A DNA stretch of 64,000 bases from Ctenosaura bakeri (GCA_948474755.1 CAOLHI010000389.1:310001-374000), one strand, 5' to 3'. Numbered from the stretch's first letter, positions 11,178-24,910 are shown. Notes: a model not told the origin generated them from the letters alone. Numbers and translations: made by a program.

Positions 11178-11575
11178 AGAGCCAGTGTGGTATAGTGGCT
11201 TGAGTGTTAGACTATGAACGTTTCTTCACTACATTGTTATAGTGCTGTTATTCTACTTTCCACTTTCAACATCCTGTGGAATTCTGGGGTTTGTAGTTTA
11301 CTGAAGCCAAAGAGCTCTCTGAGAAATTATAAATGACCCTTCCTGAACTGCAAACCTCAGGATTCATAGGATGTTGAAAGTGGAATAATAGCACTAGAAC
11401 AGTGTAGTGCGGAAATGGCCTATGACTCCAGAGACCAGAGTTCTGTCCCCCATTCAGCCATTGAAACTCATTAGGTAACCTTGAGTGTCACAAACTCTCA
11501 GCCCCCACAGAATCCCATGGTAGGTTCACCTTAGGGTCAGCGTAAGTCAGAAATGTCATTGATTTTCAGCACAGA
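11178..11575 (+). mobile_element. Sauria-type SINE split by a foldback MITE
   Basis: The SINE head 'gagccagtgtggtatagtgg' ends at 'gactatga', and the body resumes near 11420 at 'ctatgactccagagaccag'. The SINE continues to about 11575 with 'agtcagaaatgtcattgat'. The insert is the element listed at 11219-11420. Confidence 0.85.
11219..11420. mobile_element. Foldback MITE nested in a SINE
   Basis: Inverted arms (about 11223-11298 and 11346-11418) share the core TTCCACTTTCAACATCCTGT found in the 7841 and 9074 elements. Unlike those, the arms are separated by unrelated sequence ('gaagccaaagagctctctgag'). The repeated TATGA on both sides is a candidate 5-6 bp target duplication. Confidence 0.75.
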
Positions 11576-12504
11576 AAATAGTGCTGAACTTAAATATTAA
11601 ATGTTCAGTTTAAATATATTAGAATACAACCCCAGATGTAATTTCTGAAATTGTTAGCAAAGGCCATTATTATTTCAAGGGAAAAACTCACCTACTGGCC
11701 ATCTCCCTGTGTATGTCTGGTCTCCCAGGTTTTCAGGCATCCCGGTCTCCAACAAACTATTTGGTTGGTGGATTCGAAAGATTCGGTTTGCCTGTTTTGG
11801 CACAGGGATTCGGATTTGCGAATCTCAAACTCTTGCCGAGGATTTGAGAATTCAGTTGGCCCATTCCTACTTCTTTCTTCAGATAGAAACAGAAGGTTGT
11901 TATATTGAGATTGTTCCTCTCTGATAGTCCAGTCTCAACACATAGCAGTTCTCTGCATATTTCCATGGAGCTAAGGCCCACCATGTTCAATAGATCTGGT
12001 CCCAGACGACTGAAGATATGAGTAACTGGGCACAACCTTAATTAGTAAAGGAAGTGTATCTTTTATAAATATATTTGTACTGGTTCAACCTTCTTTTACA
12101 AAATGTTGTTGTAGAGGAATTGTGGTACCAGAATTGTTGTATCAGAACGCTGTGTTGCAAACCATATTCTTGTCCGTATTCTTTAAGGACTTGACCAATT
12201 GGGTGTGTTCAAGTGCGTCTCACCATTTGACGTAGCTCTCTAAAATCAGGTCAGTTCAGTTCAAACTAGTCTTGTAACTTTCTTTATGTTAAGTTCTGGG
12301 GACATTCTCATCTTGGATGCAGTTTATTAGTAGAATGCTGTCTACTTTGTTATGTCTGTTGGGATATTTGAGATGTACATTCTTCAGTTGCTGAGGAATT
12401 TGTATGACGGAGGACATGATAAGGCAATAATGCTATTAAAAAGAATGCAAAGTAAAATACTGTCTATATGTTTCTCTTAAAAACATGAGTATGAGATGGA
12501 CGTA
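11576..12504. other. Unassigned intron-1 sequence
   Basis: No repeat or exon recognised. Overlapping open frames at 11651-12035 on both strands lack recognisable motifs. Confidence 0.4.
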
Positions 12505-12765
12505 ACCCTATAGTCGCTGTGTGTCTTCAAGTCATTTCCAAATTATAGTGGCCCTAAGCTGAACCTGTCATAGAGTTTTCTTGGCAAGATTTGTTCAGAG
12601 AGGATTTGCCTTTGCCTTTGCCTTCCTCAGAGGCTGAGAGAGTGTGGCTTGCCCAGGGTCACCCACTGGGTTTCCATATCTGAGCAGGAATTCAGATCCT
12701 GGTCTCCCAATGTCCTAATCCAATATTCAAACTGTTACAACATGTTGGCTTTCTCTCTCTCTAAC
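12505..12765 (-). mobile_element. Sauria-type SINE, reverse
   Basis: It has the conserved body 'cttggcaagatttgttcaga', 'cagggtcacccactgggttt' and the head 'caacatgttggctttc'. 'tgcctttgcctttgcc' is a small slip duplication. Confidence 0.85.
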
Positions 12766-14290
12766 TTACAATAGTCAATATAATTGCACCAGTAAGAAGA
12801 GAAATTGGATCTATACTTAATGCAGCTGATATTAATTAGATTTGTCCCATTTTGGAGAGCTATACTGTGTTATGCAAAGATAATGCCCTTGTCCTTTGAA
12901 AAGCTTTTCAGTTAATTCTTGATATTTTTCTATTTTGCTTTGTGAACTCTATAATTACTTACGTATTTATTTGCTTAGTTTGTCGGCCATCTTTCTCCTA
13001 GTATGGAATTCAAGGTGTCATACAATGTTTTAAAAGCACAATATAATTAGAAACTCTTAGTACGAAACTTAATAAAATTAAGCTTAACTTCTGTTTAAAA
13101 AAACACAAGTTAAAAGCGACATTAAAAAGGAGTTTAAATGAAAAAAAAGTTTTGTGGGTTGTATCCAGTGGTGATCATTCATCAAGGAAAGGAGCTTCTT
13201 CCTGCATCTCCTATACTTTCCAGATGTGCTTCAGAGATCTGGTGTATCCTCTGGAGCAGATCTGGGGTTGCTGGAAGAAGAAGAAAAAGGTGGAGACCCA
13301 TTGCCTCAGTGGAAATCTACTCGTATGGCACTGGGTGCAGCCCTGAGATTGTTCCAGTGAACAAAATATTCCATTTTAAATTCATGTTATTATTAATACC
13401 ACATATGCAGCAAAATCCAGTACATCCAGATTTAGAAGTGGCAAAGTCCATTGTGTTCTGTGGGTTTTACTACCAAGTAAGTATGCACAGTAGGTGTACC
13501 AAGTAGGATTAATTTTTTTCCCAAAGTTTCCAAAAATATTCTAACACTATTGTACAGCACCTTGAAATGTTTGTGTAGATCTTTATATAGATCTGCATGC
13601 ATTTAATACATAAAGGAAAACTTCATAAAAAGAGAAGCTTTAAATTACCATCTTGAAATGAGAGCATTCTAGATATTTTTTGCTATTGCTGAAGCACTTG
13701 GGGAAAAAACTTGGAACTTCTGAGGACAACTTCCCATTGTTTTTCTCATATATTGTATAAAATGCCTTTTCTGTTTAAATCATGTGTAATTCAAACTTCT
13801 GCCTGCCTTTAATATGCTGAGTTCTCTTAGCTTTCATCTGAATCAGACTGTCCATGCTGTGAAGCATTTACTATATCTGCCAGTTCTTTTACATGCTTAC
13901 TTATCTGGCTGAATGAGCATATTTACAGGTCATGGGAATAATGTTATCAACAAAATATTTGTAGTACTTGAATCTGGTGCTTGCTAATGCAGGATTTAAA
14001 AACTGTCTAAAATAATTTTACCAGTTGATACTGGGCAAAGGTTTTTAAATTAAAATATTTTGGTAGAACTTCTTCCACCAGAATATTAATCCAGTGCAGT
14101 ACAATTTCTTCACTCACCTTTCAGTTTAAATTAACTCTTATGAAACTGAACTTCTCTATTCTGAATTTTAAGTGGAATTTTTATTTGTGAACCTTCAAAT
14201 ACATGAAATGAGTCTGGTGCATTGATCTTGTCATAGAATCACTACTTAGTAAGCACATTTTCTCTTTTCTTTTCCTCCTTTTTTTCTTGG
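12766..14290. other. Unassigned AT-rich intron-1 sequence
   Basis: No exon or repeat family recognised. The 122-residue open frame at 13138-13506 has no identifiable motif. Confidence 0.4.
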
Positions 14291-15130
14291 GGGGAGGGAG
14301 TGCAACCAGTGGCGTAGTTAGGGGGTGGCGAAGAAGCGGTCTGCCCCGGGCAGCACTTTTTTGGAGCCGCAAATACCCATTGTTCTCCAGGGGAGAAGCA
14401 AGGATTTTGGCAAAGGGGGCAGAGACAGAGGGGGAGAATTCATCTGAAGAAAAGGGAGTGCGATTGCGACTGAGCCCTGGAGTCAGAATCCAGAGAGAGA
14501 GAAAGAAAAGAGGCACCTTTGCATTCCAAAGCCATGTGTCACTAGCTGGAATGGCTCAGAGCCTGCTGGGACTTGTAGTATCTTCCCACCTCCTGCAGCA
14601 GAGGTTTCCAGGTAGATGCCCAAAGGAGGCATGAGACCTTTGGTCCTTGTCCTCTTAACTTCTGATCCCATTGGGTGCCTTATGGTCGATAAGTGCTCCT
14701 TACCCAGAGAAAGTAGGGAGTGGTCTCTTGGAGCATGGGCAGAGTGCTTTTGCCTGCCATCAATGAGGAGAACAGGGACAGGCATTTTGAGTTTTTATAG
14801 GAGGTCTGTGCATATACACACATTGTTTAAGATTCCCAGCTACCACATTCATATAAGAGTACATTTTTGAGTATGTTTGTGACTTCCTAAGGTTAACTAG
14901 TAAGTACTGAGTTCCAAAGGATTCTGGGAGTTGTAATCCAATAAGTCACTTCCCCCAGCCTCTTCTATTAAGGCTGGAGCTGTGGTGGATTTTGGGAACT
15001 GTAACTCTCAAAGTCACTTTCCCCAAGCTGTGTGGCTGGGCAGGTGATTAAGGGAGCTGCAGTGCAAGAAGTCACTCCTCTCTGGCTCAGCCTGGAGTGC
15101 CAGGGGATTGTGGGAAATGTAGTCTGGAAA
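14291..15130. repeat. Mixed old repeats with degenerate direct repeats
   Basis: 'accagtggcgtagttaggggg' at about 14306 looks like the end of a DNA transposon, but the other end was not found. From about 14910 to 15130 a phrase like 'gattctgggagttgtaatcc...aagtcacttcccc' recurs three times at irregular spacing. No protein is supported. Confidence 0.45.
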
Positions 15131-16100
15131 AAGTAGCTTTCCCCAAATTTGAATTCTACTCAACAAAACACAAATTGGCCTCTCATCATGTCGGTGTGTT
15201 CTCCTATTTTCAATTGGATTTCTATTTTTTTAATGCAAACTTCCATATAGAATATTGGTTGTATTTTTTACATTCTAGTCTTAAATGTTGATAAAGTGAG
15301 GGCTTAAAGTGTCAGAACTGAGTTGTCAATCCAGGCCACTGTTTTTCCTGCATTTCTAACTATAAATGTAGACCATGGTTTGGTTTAAATATATTGCAGT
15401 TCTTCCCCTTACAATGAGAGACCACCATCACATTCAGGCTATTCTTGGTTATTTCTGCTAATTTTCCAAAAGAGTATGCACTAAGATTAAAAGTTTGTGC
15501 ATAATGACTACTAGTCATAATGGCTGTATATTGTGTCCATTGTTAGAAGCAGTATACTTCCAAATACTAGCTGCTAGGGAAAAGAAGTAGGAGGGTGCTT
15601 GCTACACTCAACTCCTGCTTGTGAGTTTTCCATAGGCACGTGGATCATTTCTCTGGGAACAGAATACTGAACCAGACAAATCTTAGATCTGATCCAGCAC
15701 AACTGTTAATGTATTCTTAAAACAAGTAGAAAAAAGAAGAGTGTAAAAGCAGTCATTGTGTCCTGGGAACAGGTGACCTCCTACTAAGCAATTCAAGTAT
15801 CTTTCTTGGAGTGTTAGCTCCAGGAACTAGCCAGCTGATGACTGTTTATTGCGACATTATCAGCTGTTGGTCCTGTACAAGTACGCCACTTGCATTTTCT
15901 TTTGAGCTGATGTCTCAAGAGAACACTGCTCACAATTTACTGCAGGGGAGTTGAGAATACTTTTTGTTCTGCTTATAATTGTGAGCTCCCTGATGTATTG
16001 CTTTCTCTGCTGGGGTACCTAATTCCCCAAACCAGTAAGCTCAGCATTCCTCTGCTTTCACAATCTCTCTGACTTATGTACTGTTAGCAGTAGAATACTA
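15131..16100. other. Unassigned intron-1 sequence
   Basis: AT-rich with no recognised feature. Confidence 0.4.
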
Positions 16101-16102
16101 CA

Positions 16103-16190
16103 TAGAATCATAGAAATGTAGAGTTGGAAGAGACCACACAGACCATCCAGTCCAACCCACATGAAAGTGTATTCCTTTAAACATTCATTT
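16103..16190 (-). mobile_element. CR1 LINE 3'-end fragment
   Basis: 'catagaatcatagaaatgta' followed by 'gagttggaagagaccacaca' is the reverse complement of the CR1 3' tail ('ggtctcttccaactc...tctatgattctatg'). A longer + strand copy is at 43141. Confidence 0.8.
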
Positions 16191-19100
16191 GTTGATCTGT
16201 CCTTTGAAAAAAACATTGCAAAACTGCTTCAAGGATAGGTTTCTGACATTGTGGACACTGCTCAGTATTTTGAGAACCATCTGTTGGGCTTGATTCTACA
16301 CAGAAAATTGTACAGAATACAGCGAGTGAACCTCAGCAGCTCCATAATGCTCAAATAGCATATATTTATATGACTCTTCAAGTGTCTCTAGAATGCCAGA
16401 GAAAGTTTAATTTGTGTAGCAACTTTCATTGATTAGAAATGCAATACTGTTCTTGAACACCTTAAATTCTTACATGACATGACTATTTAAATAAACTTAA
16501 ATTAACTGAGAGTGAAAACTGCTTCCTGGAAGAGTATTGTTTAAAACGGAATATCTCACATACCCTAGTTCAACCAATAAAATATTACTGTTCTAATTCC
16601 ACATCTGGTTTTCCTTAGCATACTTTTTGTGAACTTCTGTTATAGATAGAATAGTTAGAAAACTCAAATTAACTTGCAACAGTATGGAATTTTTGCTATA
16701 TCTGCACTTTTGTAGATTTAAAGTAATACATAACTAATGTTCTGTAGAACATTATAGCACGTAACATTATGAACAGTCAAATGTGCTTATAAAACATCTT
16801 CCACATATCTATTAAAGGATTAAATATTTAAGAAACCAGTGAGTATTTTGTTAGAAAAGCACTGATGGTCGCATGTGTGTTATAAGAAATACAGATCTAC
16901 TACTGAAGCCACCCTTCCCCTTCCTCTCTATGGCATGAACCTTGTACTGGGTTCATATGTTATCATAGGCCAGGTTTCTAGAGAAACTGGCTTATTGCTG
17001 AGAAGCAGTACGCTGGTGTGTACTGCATAATTGCTTCCATCGCACATGAGAACAGTTGAACATATTAGGACCTTGTGTCCATGGCTGCTTTATTGTGATC
17101 TCTGAATTTGGTACTCTGTCTGGTCTCTTTTTTGATAATATAGAAGCAAACTGAGTACAAACCATGTGTTATTTCTCTGGAAAACTGGGAGAGAGACATG
17201 AAGAGAGCTTGTGTCAGATGCTGTAATAAACATACCAAAAATGGAAGGTCCATGATTTGCTTAGTTGTTATTGTTAGCATGGGAGTGATCAGGCAAGAAT
17301 TGTACTGGCAACAGGCTGCCTCTCCCTTTTGTGCTTATTACGATGTCCAAACATGTCTACTTCCTTGGCCACTGGTGGAAGTTATGAGTGCAAATTTGTC
17401 ATTCAGCCTTATAGGTGTCCAGTTGTGAAGGTATATACCCACAGACACACAAGACAGATGACTGCAGTTAGTTGATTTAAAATTAAGATGATCAGTTGGA
17501 TCTGACAGTTGTGGCATGTGACTTTCTTTGTTATGTGCAGGTGGTTTTTTTGTTTTTGTTTTGTTTTAAATTGAGATAAAACTACATCCAGTATACTGTT
17601 ACCTGATGTTCCTGATAGGTTGCTGGTTAGAATTCCACAGACTTTTTCACTGTGTTTATTGTGGAAACTTTCCCTCCTGTCTTCAAAGAGTATAGCAACT
17701 TAAGCCCATTCTTTCCTTCTGAGTTTAGAATATAGGAAATTAATCGTTTCAGATTTAGAATGGGGGATAGCTGTTATTTCTGATAATGCACTGTGTTTGG
17801 CTTCTCATGTGTTCTGATACTTAAATAAGCCCTTGTGATTCTTTATGAAAACTTTTGCCAATTTTTATTTAGTTTGGAACTGTACTCTGCAGCTGGAATT
17901 TTATTTATCTAGAATTATGATGCATCCACATGACTTGTGATCTTCCAAGGAGAATGCAGTCATATACTGTATTGGAATTGCAAGGCATTTAACCCCATCC
18001 TCTGCTTTTTCTGTCCCCTGAACATAACAAAACCAGAAGTTCTATGAAGCACCTCATGAATTGTGTGTGTTGAGTTAAAAGCTGTGTTGGTATGTAGCTA
18101 TGACATAGAGAAAATGCCAGAATCTGACAAAAGTTCCTTCAGACAATGAGAGCACAAAATGTTTCAACTTTTTAAAACTCAAGGAAGATGGTGTTTGCAG
18201 AAGTTGTGGTGGTGGTAATAACTGAAGAGTCAAGAATATTTCTTTTCTTGGCAAATGTCATCCTGAGGAATGTGAAAGGGAATATTGTTACAGGTAGTTG
18301 TGCAACAAGCAACCCAAAGAGGAAGTTAGTTCCCAGCCAGAGGCAGTTAGTGGCTTGCTTGCACAACATGTCATACCTTTCTGAATTGTAATCCAAGTCA
18401 ATGTGATAACGGAATAGCCTCATACATTGTGCAATATAAAAGAAAAAGTAATTGTACAGTTATTCATTTCTTTGGGCTTGTTTACAAGTAACATGGTGCT
18501 TTATAAGTGGCTTATGAAGAGATTATATGCATGCCTATATGAAAGTTACCTTCATTTCATTATATTCCTTTTTCCCCTCATTTTATGACTCAATGATTAA
18601 AAAAAATTCATACAGACATGTTTGTTTTTGCTTTTACCCAGTTATCTTTAACTTTTTGTGGAACAATTTCTTTATTAGTATTACTACGAATACACTATCT
18701 CCCCTGGTAAAAATTAGAAGTCTTAACCAACAATACTATGCTGGAACACCTCTCTATTATGGAAAAGATCCTGCTTCCCATTTTCTTTTTCTGTAGACAA
18801 ACAGTAATCAGCATTCTGCTTGCTCTATTTGTTTCTAAAAAAGCAGTTCCTTAAATGTAGTAGTTTAAAAAGCACACATGATTTTTGGACTGTCATTCAA
18901 GGGCAAAGGTGAAACTACATCTTTATTCCTTTTTTGTGGCTTTACCCTCTGCTCTAGCTAAAGATAGTCATTGGCTAATTAAACTGAAACAGTGGGTTTT
19001 GCAGGGTAGGAAGGTCCAAGGAGGTAGATTTGTTATTGGTATATGACCTAACACAAGAAACTGTCATACTGAATTAAATAGCCTTAACAATTGGGGTAGT

Positions 19101-22100
19101 GTTGTGTAGGATTAGAACAAGACAGAAAGGTCAATAGCAACCTAAGATGCCTACTAAAAAGTGATAATACCACAGTTGTGGTAGATGGCAAGAGTACAAT
19201 GAGTGTATTTAGTATGTCTTGTCTGGAAGAGCGCACTGTGTAAAAGAATCATGACATGGATATACATGTTGAAAAACTTAAGGTACAATAAGGCTTCTGA
19301 AGAAATAGAAGAATGAGGTAGTGGAAAGTTCCACACAGCTTGAGATATACATTGAAAGGAGTAGAGGTTTACTGCACAGCTAGAGATGCTTGCATTTTAT
19401 GATAAATTGCTCCTTTTGTGTAAAAGTATAAACCAGATAAGACTTTGCATCTTCTCAATGGTTCTTTTGTTTAGGTTGTTGCTACTTTGCATTTCTACAG
19501 TGCTTTTCAAGGTGGCTAACAAAATGTGCACATTAACAATCTAGAAATAATAGGACTAGTTTTAAATCTAAAAGCAGAAAAGAATAACAGTGACCAGAAC
19601 TCTGGAGTAATTCTTCTATATGGAAGGATTAAAATATCTAGGACATTTTAGGGTAGAGAAATGAATAAGAGGGGGATGTGATAGATATTCATAAAATGAT
19701 GTTGAGAAACTGAGTGAAGAGTCAAGTTTCTCCCTAAAATTCTAAAAGCCTGCATTATTGAGGCAAGATGAATAGTGGGCTATGCAAACAGACAAAAAGG
19801 ATGTACTATACATGTTTGAATAGCTTATTGTTAACTTACAGAATTCATTGCCAAAAACGTGAGGATGGCTACCAACTTAAACTCACTTCAGTTTCTTAGT
19901 CACCAGGCAGTTAAAATTGCATGCAGGCAGGGAAGGTAGGGCCATGTTGTCTAGCTTTGCTGTTACATTTCCAGTGAGATGCATCCTGGTGTTTTCCATG
20001 CTTTTGACAAGTGTCTGCAATGGACAAACCTGTTGGATGTATGTGAGCTCTCTCCCTGTGAGTTGAAAACTTGCATAATCTGGATTCTAGTGCCACAGGA
20101 TGTTTTTGCCTCGCAGACATTGTATGACCAGGTAGAGAGCATAAAGGCAGGGACATCAGGGAGTGCATATGTTATCTTACAGATGTATGGAAGCTTAACA
20201 GCTGGAGGGAACTTTGGAAAGTAAACGCCTCATTGAGAACTCGGCATGACTGTATACTACCTCCAAGGTCAGAGGCAGCATGCATCTGAATATCAGCTTC
20301 TACAAAAGGAGCAAGCAGAGCTTTTGCTCCCATGTCCCACTTGTGGTCTTTCTTTTGATACTTGGTAAACCTTTTTGAGTGGCAAAATGCTATACAGCAT
20401 TTCATAGGCCTTTGGTCTGGTCCAGCAGGTTTGCTCTTGGATAACATGATCTTCCTTTGATGGCAGGCTTCCAAGAAAATGCATACTAGTCCTTTGGTCC
20501 TCTGACAAAATAACAAGAGGCAAATCCCTTGGAACAATGCCCCTGTTTCTGCTACTATTCACGTGGTTTGTGCTCATAAAAAACAATTTCCATAATACAA
20601 TGTGTGCTCTTCTCTGTGATTAAGAACATGTTCTCTCTAGTCAGCATTACATATGCAGGTATTCAAATAACTATCCATCCCACAATTACTTATCCCATTT
20701 TTTAAAGGTCTTTTTTATTATAGAATGAGTAGTTCGGCAGTGATATCTTTCACTGCCTAAATTTCTCTGTCATATATCTGTTCATACAATATACAAATCT
20801 TACAGAAGAACAGAAATACTGAAGAATGCCTTTTTGCTCTCTGCTAACTTAAAGATTGCTCTTTGCTATCATGCAGCAAAACAGTGTTTACATGTTGTTC
20901 CTATACCATAATAAACCATTTGTAACATTATGGGTTTTATTAAATTGTTTTAATTTAATCATTCTAATTTTGTTTCCTGTTATGTTTCATATTTTAGTTA
21001 TATCTAAAAGAAAAATAGTTAATACATATTATAGTGAAATATTCAATTATTCAGCCTGATGATTTTGCTGTAGGTCCTACTTTACCTGTAAGTTTTATCA
21101 GACCCTCAACTTCAACAGATACAATTTTGTACTTTGGTAATGACAACCGTTGCAAAGATGTAATGTCCCATTTCTGCAAATTGCCACTAAGAAGTGTCAA
21201 TAGCATATGTGAATAATCTGGGTTAGATATTCCTCCGTGCCACTGTACTGTTATTGTAGTGGCTTAGCCTACTATATGCATACAATTAGGACAAGACAAA
21301 TATTTAGCTGGATATGTAGTACCAGAAGAATAGCAATAAATTGGTTAATCTTATTGAGAATTTGTACAACTAATCTCTTTTCATCACTCAGTCTAGTATG
21401 AGTTATCCTTTTTAAAGTCTGTCTTGCTTGTTCAAGGTAGATTTCTAGAGTACTGAGCCAAGAGGCAATTCCTGTATAGCCTGATAAACAGTGACTTATT
21501 TATAACAACAGTGGTGATGTGCCTGTTTTATTTTAAGATCATGTTCAGTTCTTGATTATTTATGTTCTTTACAGTTGGTTCCTATTATGTCCATTTTTAT
21601 TTAATTACTTGTTGAAAGTATCTGCTTTTCATTTCAAATATTTATGTCTTGTGCTAGGAATAAAGTCTTTGATATGGAGTTTATCTGATTAACTTTTTGC
21701 AGCAAGGCCAAACAAATCTGAGAATTGTTAAGGAAATTATGTTCTCTTGTCTAACAGCATTAAAGTTGTAATGATTCTTTAGAAGTGTGTCTGGCAGACT
21801 GTTATTAAAAACAAGCAGCTTTGATCTTTCAATTCATGTGTGTTAGTTTGAATAGCTTTTAAAATATTTTCTCTTTAGTTTTATTTTCTATATCCAATAT
21901 GTTTGAGTTGCATTTGAACTAGCAGCCACTTAATAGAAAAGCACTGAACCAAACAGAGAAGAGATTATTATTGAGAAATGCTTAGATCAACACTTAATCT
22001 AAAAATACACTAACACTGATTCTCAAACTAACATAACAGCCCTGGATTTAAAAGTACCAAGACAACAAGTAACAAGTATGAGTCTCTCAGCTGGAATTGT

Positions 22101-22481
22101 GAAAACTGGATACTGCTGTGAGTACATACGTATTTATAAAACTTAAATACTTTTGAAACGAATGTCTTCATGGCAGCTTTCATGAAACAGTAAAATACAT
22201 AAGTTATACTAAAATAATAAAATATAGGGGGCAAAAGCAGAAAAAAACACATCCAATTCACCATAAATGCTATTAAAGAAATGAAAAACAGGATGTTTGG
22301 TGCCTAAGATATATGTAGTGGGAGAGTACGGCTTTACTAAGACATGTTATTTACTTAGGAGCTATCTGCCTGACTTCAGAAGGGTGCATAGAGAGATTAT
22401 TGAAATGAATAGATAGGTCCATTTGGGTAAAAAGCAGCATTATTTAGGTACCTTGACCCAATGGCATTTATGATTTTAGAC
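16191..22481. other. Long unannotated part of intron 1
   Basis: About 6.3 kb without a recognisable exon or repeat family. Open frames here are under 125 codons, often overlap on opposite strands (for example 19911-20586), and show no domain motifs. Distant, old repeats cannot be excluded by eye. Confidence 0.4.
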
Positions 22482-22620
22482 CAGGGAATGGGAACCATGC
22501 AGCACTTCAGATGATGTCAGACTGCAAGTCCCAGCAGCCCTAGCCATTAGAAAAAATGGAGAGGAATGCTGGGAGTTACAGACCAACATAATCTGGAGGG
22601 CTGCATGATTCCCACTCCTG
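22482..22620. mobile_element. hAT-like MITE
   Basis: Inverted ends CAGGGAATGGGAACCATGCAG and 'ctgcatgattcccactcctg' enclose about 100 bp containing 'gtcccagcagccctagcc'. This is a common amniote hAT MITE pattern. A related element is at 50506-50645. Confidence 0.6.
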
Positions 22621-22732
22621 CTTCAGGGGTTATAAGCACCATTTTGAGTTGAGCTTAGAAAAAAATTGGGAGTCACTAAAGAGCTCTTTAATACTGGTAG
22701 AGTATTCTGCCTAAATATCCTAAAGACACCAG

Positions 22733-23610
22733 TGTTACCCTGATCTCTGGGGGTCCTGGGAGGGGCACCCAAATAACCAAACAACAACAACACCTTGGGG
22801 GAAATTAGCTGGAGCACTCACTAAAGCTAGCAAGAGGCAAGGTAACTTAGCAGGATCTTGCAACCCAGCGTCTACAGGTCAAGTCAGTCAAGCAGCCAGA
22901 CGGTTTAAAATAGCAAAAATGATGTTTTATTAAATACAGACAAACATTAAAGACACCACAATCACACAGCTAACTGAAGAATCGGAAATAGGGATTTTTG
23001 GAGGGAGATGGGTGATACGACACCGGTCTCGTAGTCCTGGAGAGGTTTGAAGATTGAGTTCGTTGATATGGAGTTTCAGTACGTGGGACTGAGGGGATGG
23101 CTCGCCAAACAAAGCAGCAGCAAGGCGGGATGGAAGTCCAGAGCGATCCAAGGAAGGTCTCGGAATCAGGGGTTTTTATAGGATGAATTGTGACTGCAGG
23201 CCATACCTTACTCGGTGAGAACAATGCAATTTAAGAGCGGGACAAAGCTTTGGAAAGGTCAGGTTTAGCATGATTGGCTTAGAGACAGATTAACAATAGT
23301 GTAGCCAGTATGCAAATGTGGAGCGCTTAATACAGCTTTGTGAGGCTGCCTGCTCGGGGCCGGGAGCCTTTGTTAGTATCGCGCATAAGCAATTAGGTGT
23401 TTGCTGGAGAGGTCTCTGAAGCGACGAACTGGCTGTGTCTGGCTTGCTTGGGTGGAGAATGGAATCTCCAGCAATTATCAGCCACACCGGTTTACATGCT
23501 TGTCCGGAGGCCTCGCAAACACATGGAATGGGGTGGCAGAGGAAAGCTGAATGGTTTGATATCAAAACGATAAAAGTGCTATCTGTGGGTAGGCCTGGAC
23601 CGCAGTAACA
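22733..23610 (-). mobile_element. Solo LTR, reverse orientation
   Basis: The 878-bp unit is bounded by TGTTAC and GTAACA and matches the LTR at 1-785 in the opposite orientation. On the minus strand the TATA box is at about 23173-23180 and the polyadenylation signal at 22926-22931. No internal retroelement sequence adjoins either side, so the body was lost by LTR-LTR recombination. I could not establish a clean target duplication. An 84-codon open frame inside has no recognised function. Confidence 0.85.
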
Positions 23611-23797
23611 CCACATCCTGTCTGATCCTAGAAACTAAGCAGGGGCAGCTTTGGACTAGTACTTGGATGAAAGAATGCCAACAAATACCATGTGCTGTTT
23701 TCAGAGGAGGGAACAGGCAAAACCACCTCCGAGTGTTCTTTGACTAAGAAAAATGTATTAAATTCACCAGGTCAACAGGCAACTTGAAGGCATATAC
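23611..23797 (+). mobile_element. 5S-rRNA-derived SINE
   Basis: 'gtctgatcctagaaactaag' with 'gactagtacttggatga' follows the 5S rRNA internal promoter region in order. The tail ('caacaggcaacttgaaggca') resembles the Sauria 3' end. The 5' end abuts the solo LTR, so the LTR probably inserted in or next to this SINE. Confidence 0.75.
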
Positions 23798-24038
23798 CAT
23801 CATCATCAAATCTTTATTGAATCAGTCTACAGACTATATCAAACAATTAAAAAGAGGGAACAAAACCCGAAACATGGAAAAAAGAACAAAAGCAGCAGCA
23901 GCAGCAAGGAAACATATCAACAACTAATTAAAATATAAAATACAAAACAATATATGCAGATAAAATAGCAATTTTTCAGATTAAAAAGACCAACCCCTCT
24001 GAATCACAAGAACACCCCTGAAGTAATTAAAAAAGAGA

Positions 24039-24593
24039 TTACCCAAGAGCCGGCAAGGCAGACCCTTTATCTATTACTTTCTTCCTCAATTTAGCTGCAT
24101 AATATGCAAAGAGGGCCACTCTTTGAGTCACAAAAAGATTAACCCCTTCCAAAAGGAAAGTCAGTTTGGACTCGTCATCCCACTCCCTCCAACTAACTAG
24201 AAATGGGTTGAAGTAGTGGTCTCTAATATTAACGTATAGCTGACAGTCCAGTAAGTAGTGGGCAAGATCTTCAATGGCAGATGCCCCAGATATGCAAATT
24301 CTATCTTGAACAGGAATACCCTGATAGTGACCTTGCAACATCCTAGTTTCCATTTGCTCAAATCGGAGCTGTATAAAGGCGACACGCAAGTCCCTTTTCA
24401 TTGCAAAGGACAAATATTTTTCTTCCTGAAAAAGAGATTTGGCCTTTGCTAACCATTTCAGGGATCTTACAGAGAACAGCGCAGCTAGATCTAATTGCGT
24501 TCTAATGTCCATCACTCTTTGTTTAAACATGTTTCTGGTATTGGACTTGCACAAACTAACAGCCTCAATGCTCATACCCTGCTTTGAAAGCAT
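24039..24593 (-). pseudogene. LINE ORF2 C-terminal fragment
   Basis: A 184-codon open stretch at the 3' end of the LINE. It includes 'CISGASAIEDLAHYLLDC', a Cys/His pattern typical of the C-terminal region of some non-LTR ORF2 proteins. It is the longest uninterrupted LINE frame left. Confidence 0.65.
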
Positions 24594-24611
24594 TTTTGAG
24601 AAATTGGAAAG

Positions 24612-24902
24612 CTAGGAGTTACTTATAGGCTTAAGTGCTTGTTCGTTTAAACAGATCTTGGGCAATCGGTCATTATTCATTTGGGATGGTTTAATCCAGA
24701 AATTAAATAACCTAAGAAGACATAGATCTGAAATGGCTGCCATACCCAATTCAGCTCTGGCTGCCTGGGCTGGGGAAATTTTTCGCACTCCCCGTATCAG
24801 TCTTAAAAATTTATTCTGGATTCTCTCAATATTCTTGATTGAAGCAAATCCCCAAATTTCTGCTCCAAAGATTAACACTGACAACACCTTGGACTTGTAC
24901 AC
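24612..24902 (-). pseudogene. LINE post-RT connector fragment
   Basis: 'FGAEIWGF' and 'IERIQNKFLRLIRGV' followed by 'ARAELGM' form the conserved connector downstream of the RT in many non-LTR ORF2 proteins. It lies in a frame different from the preceding part, so there is at least one indel. Confidence 0.7.
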
Positions 24903-24910
24903 TTTTATAA

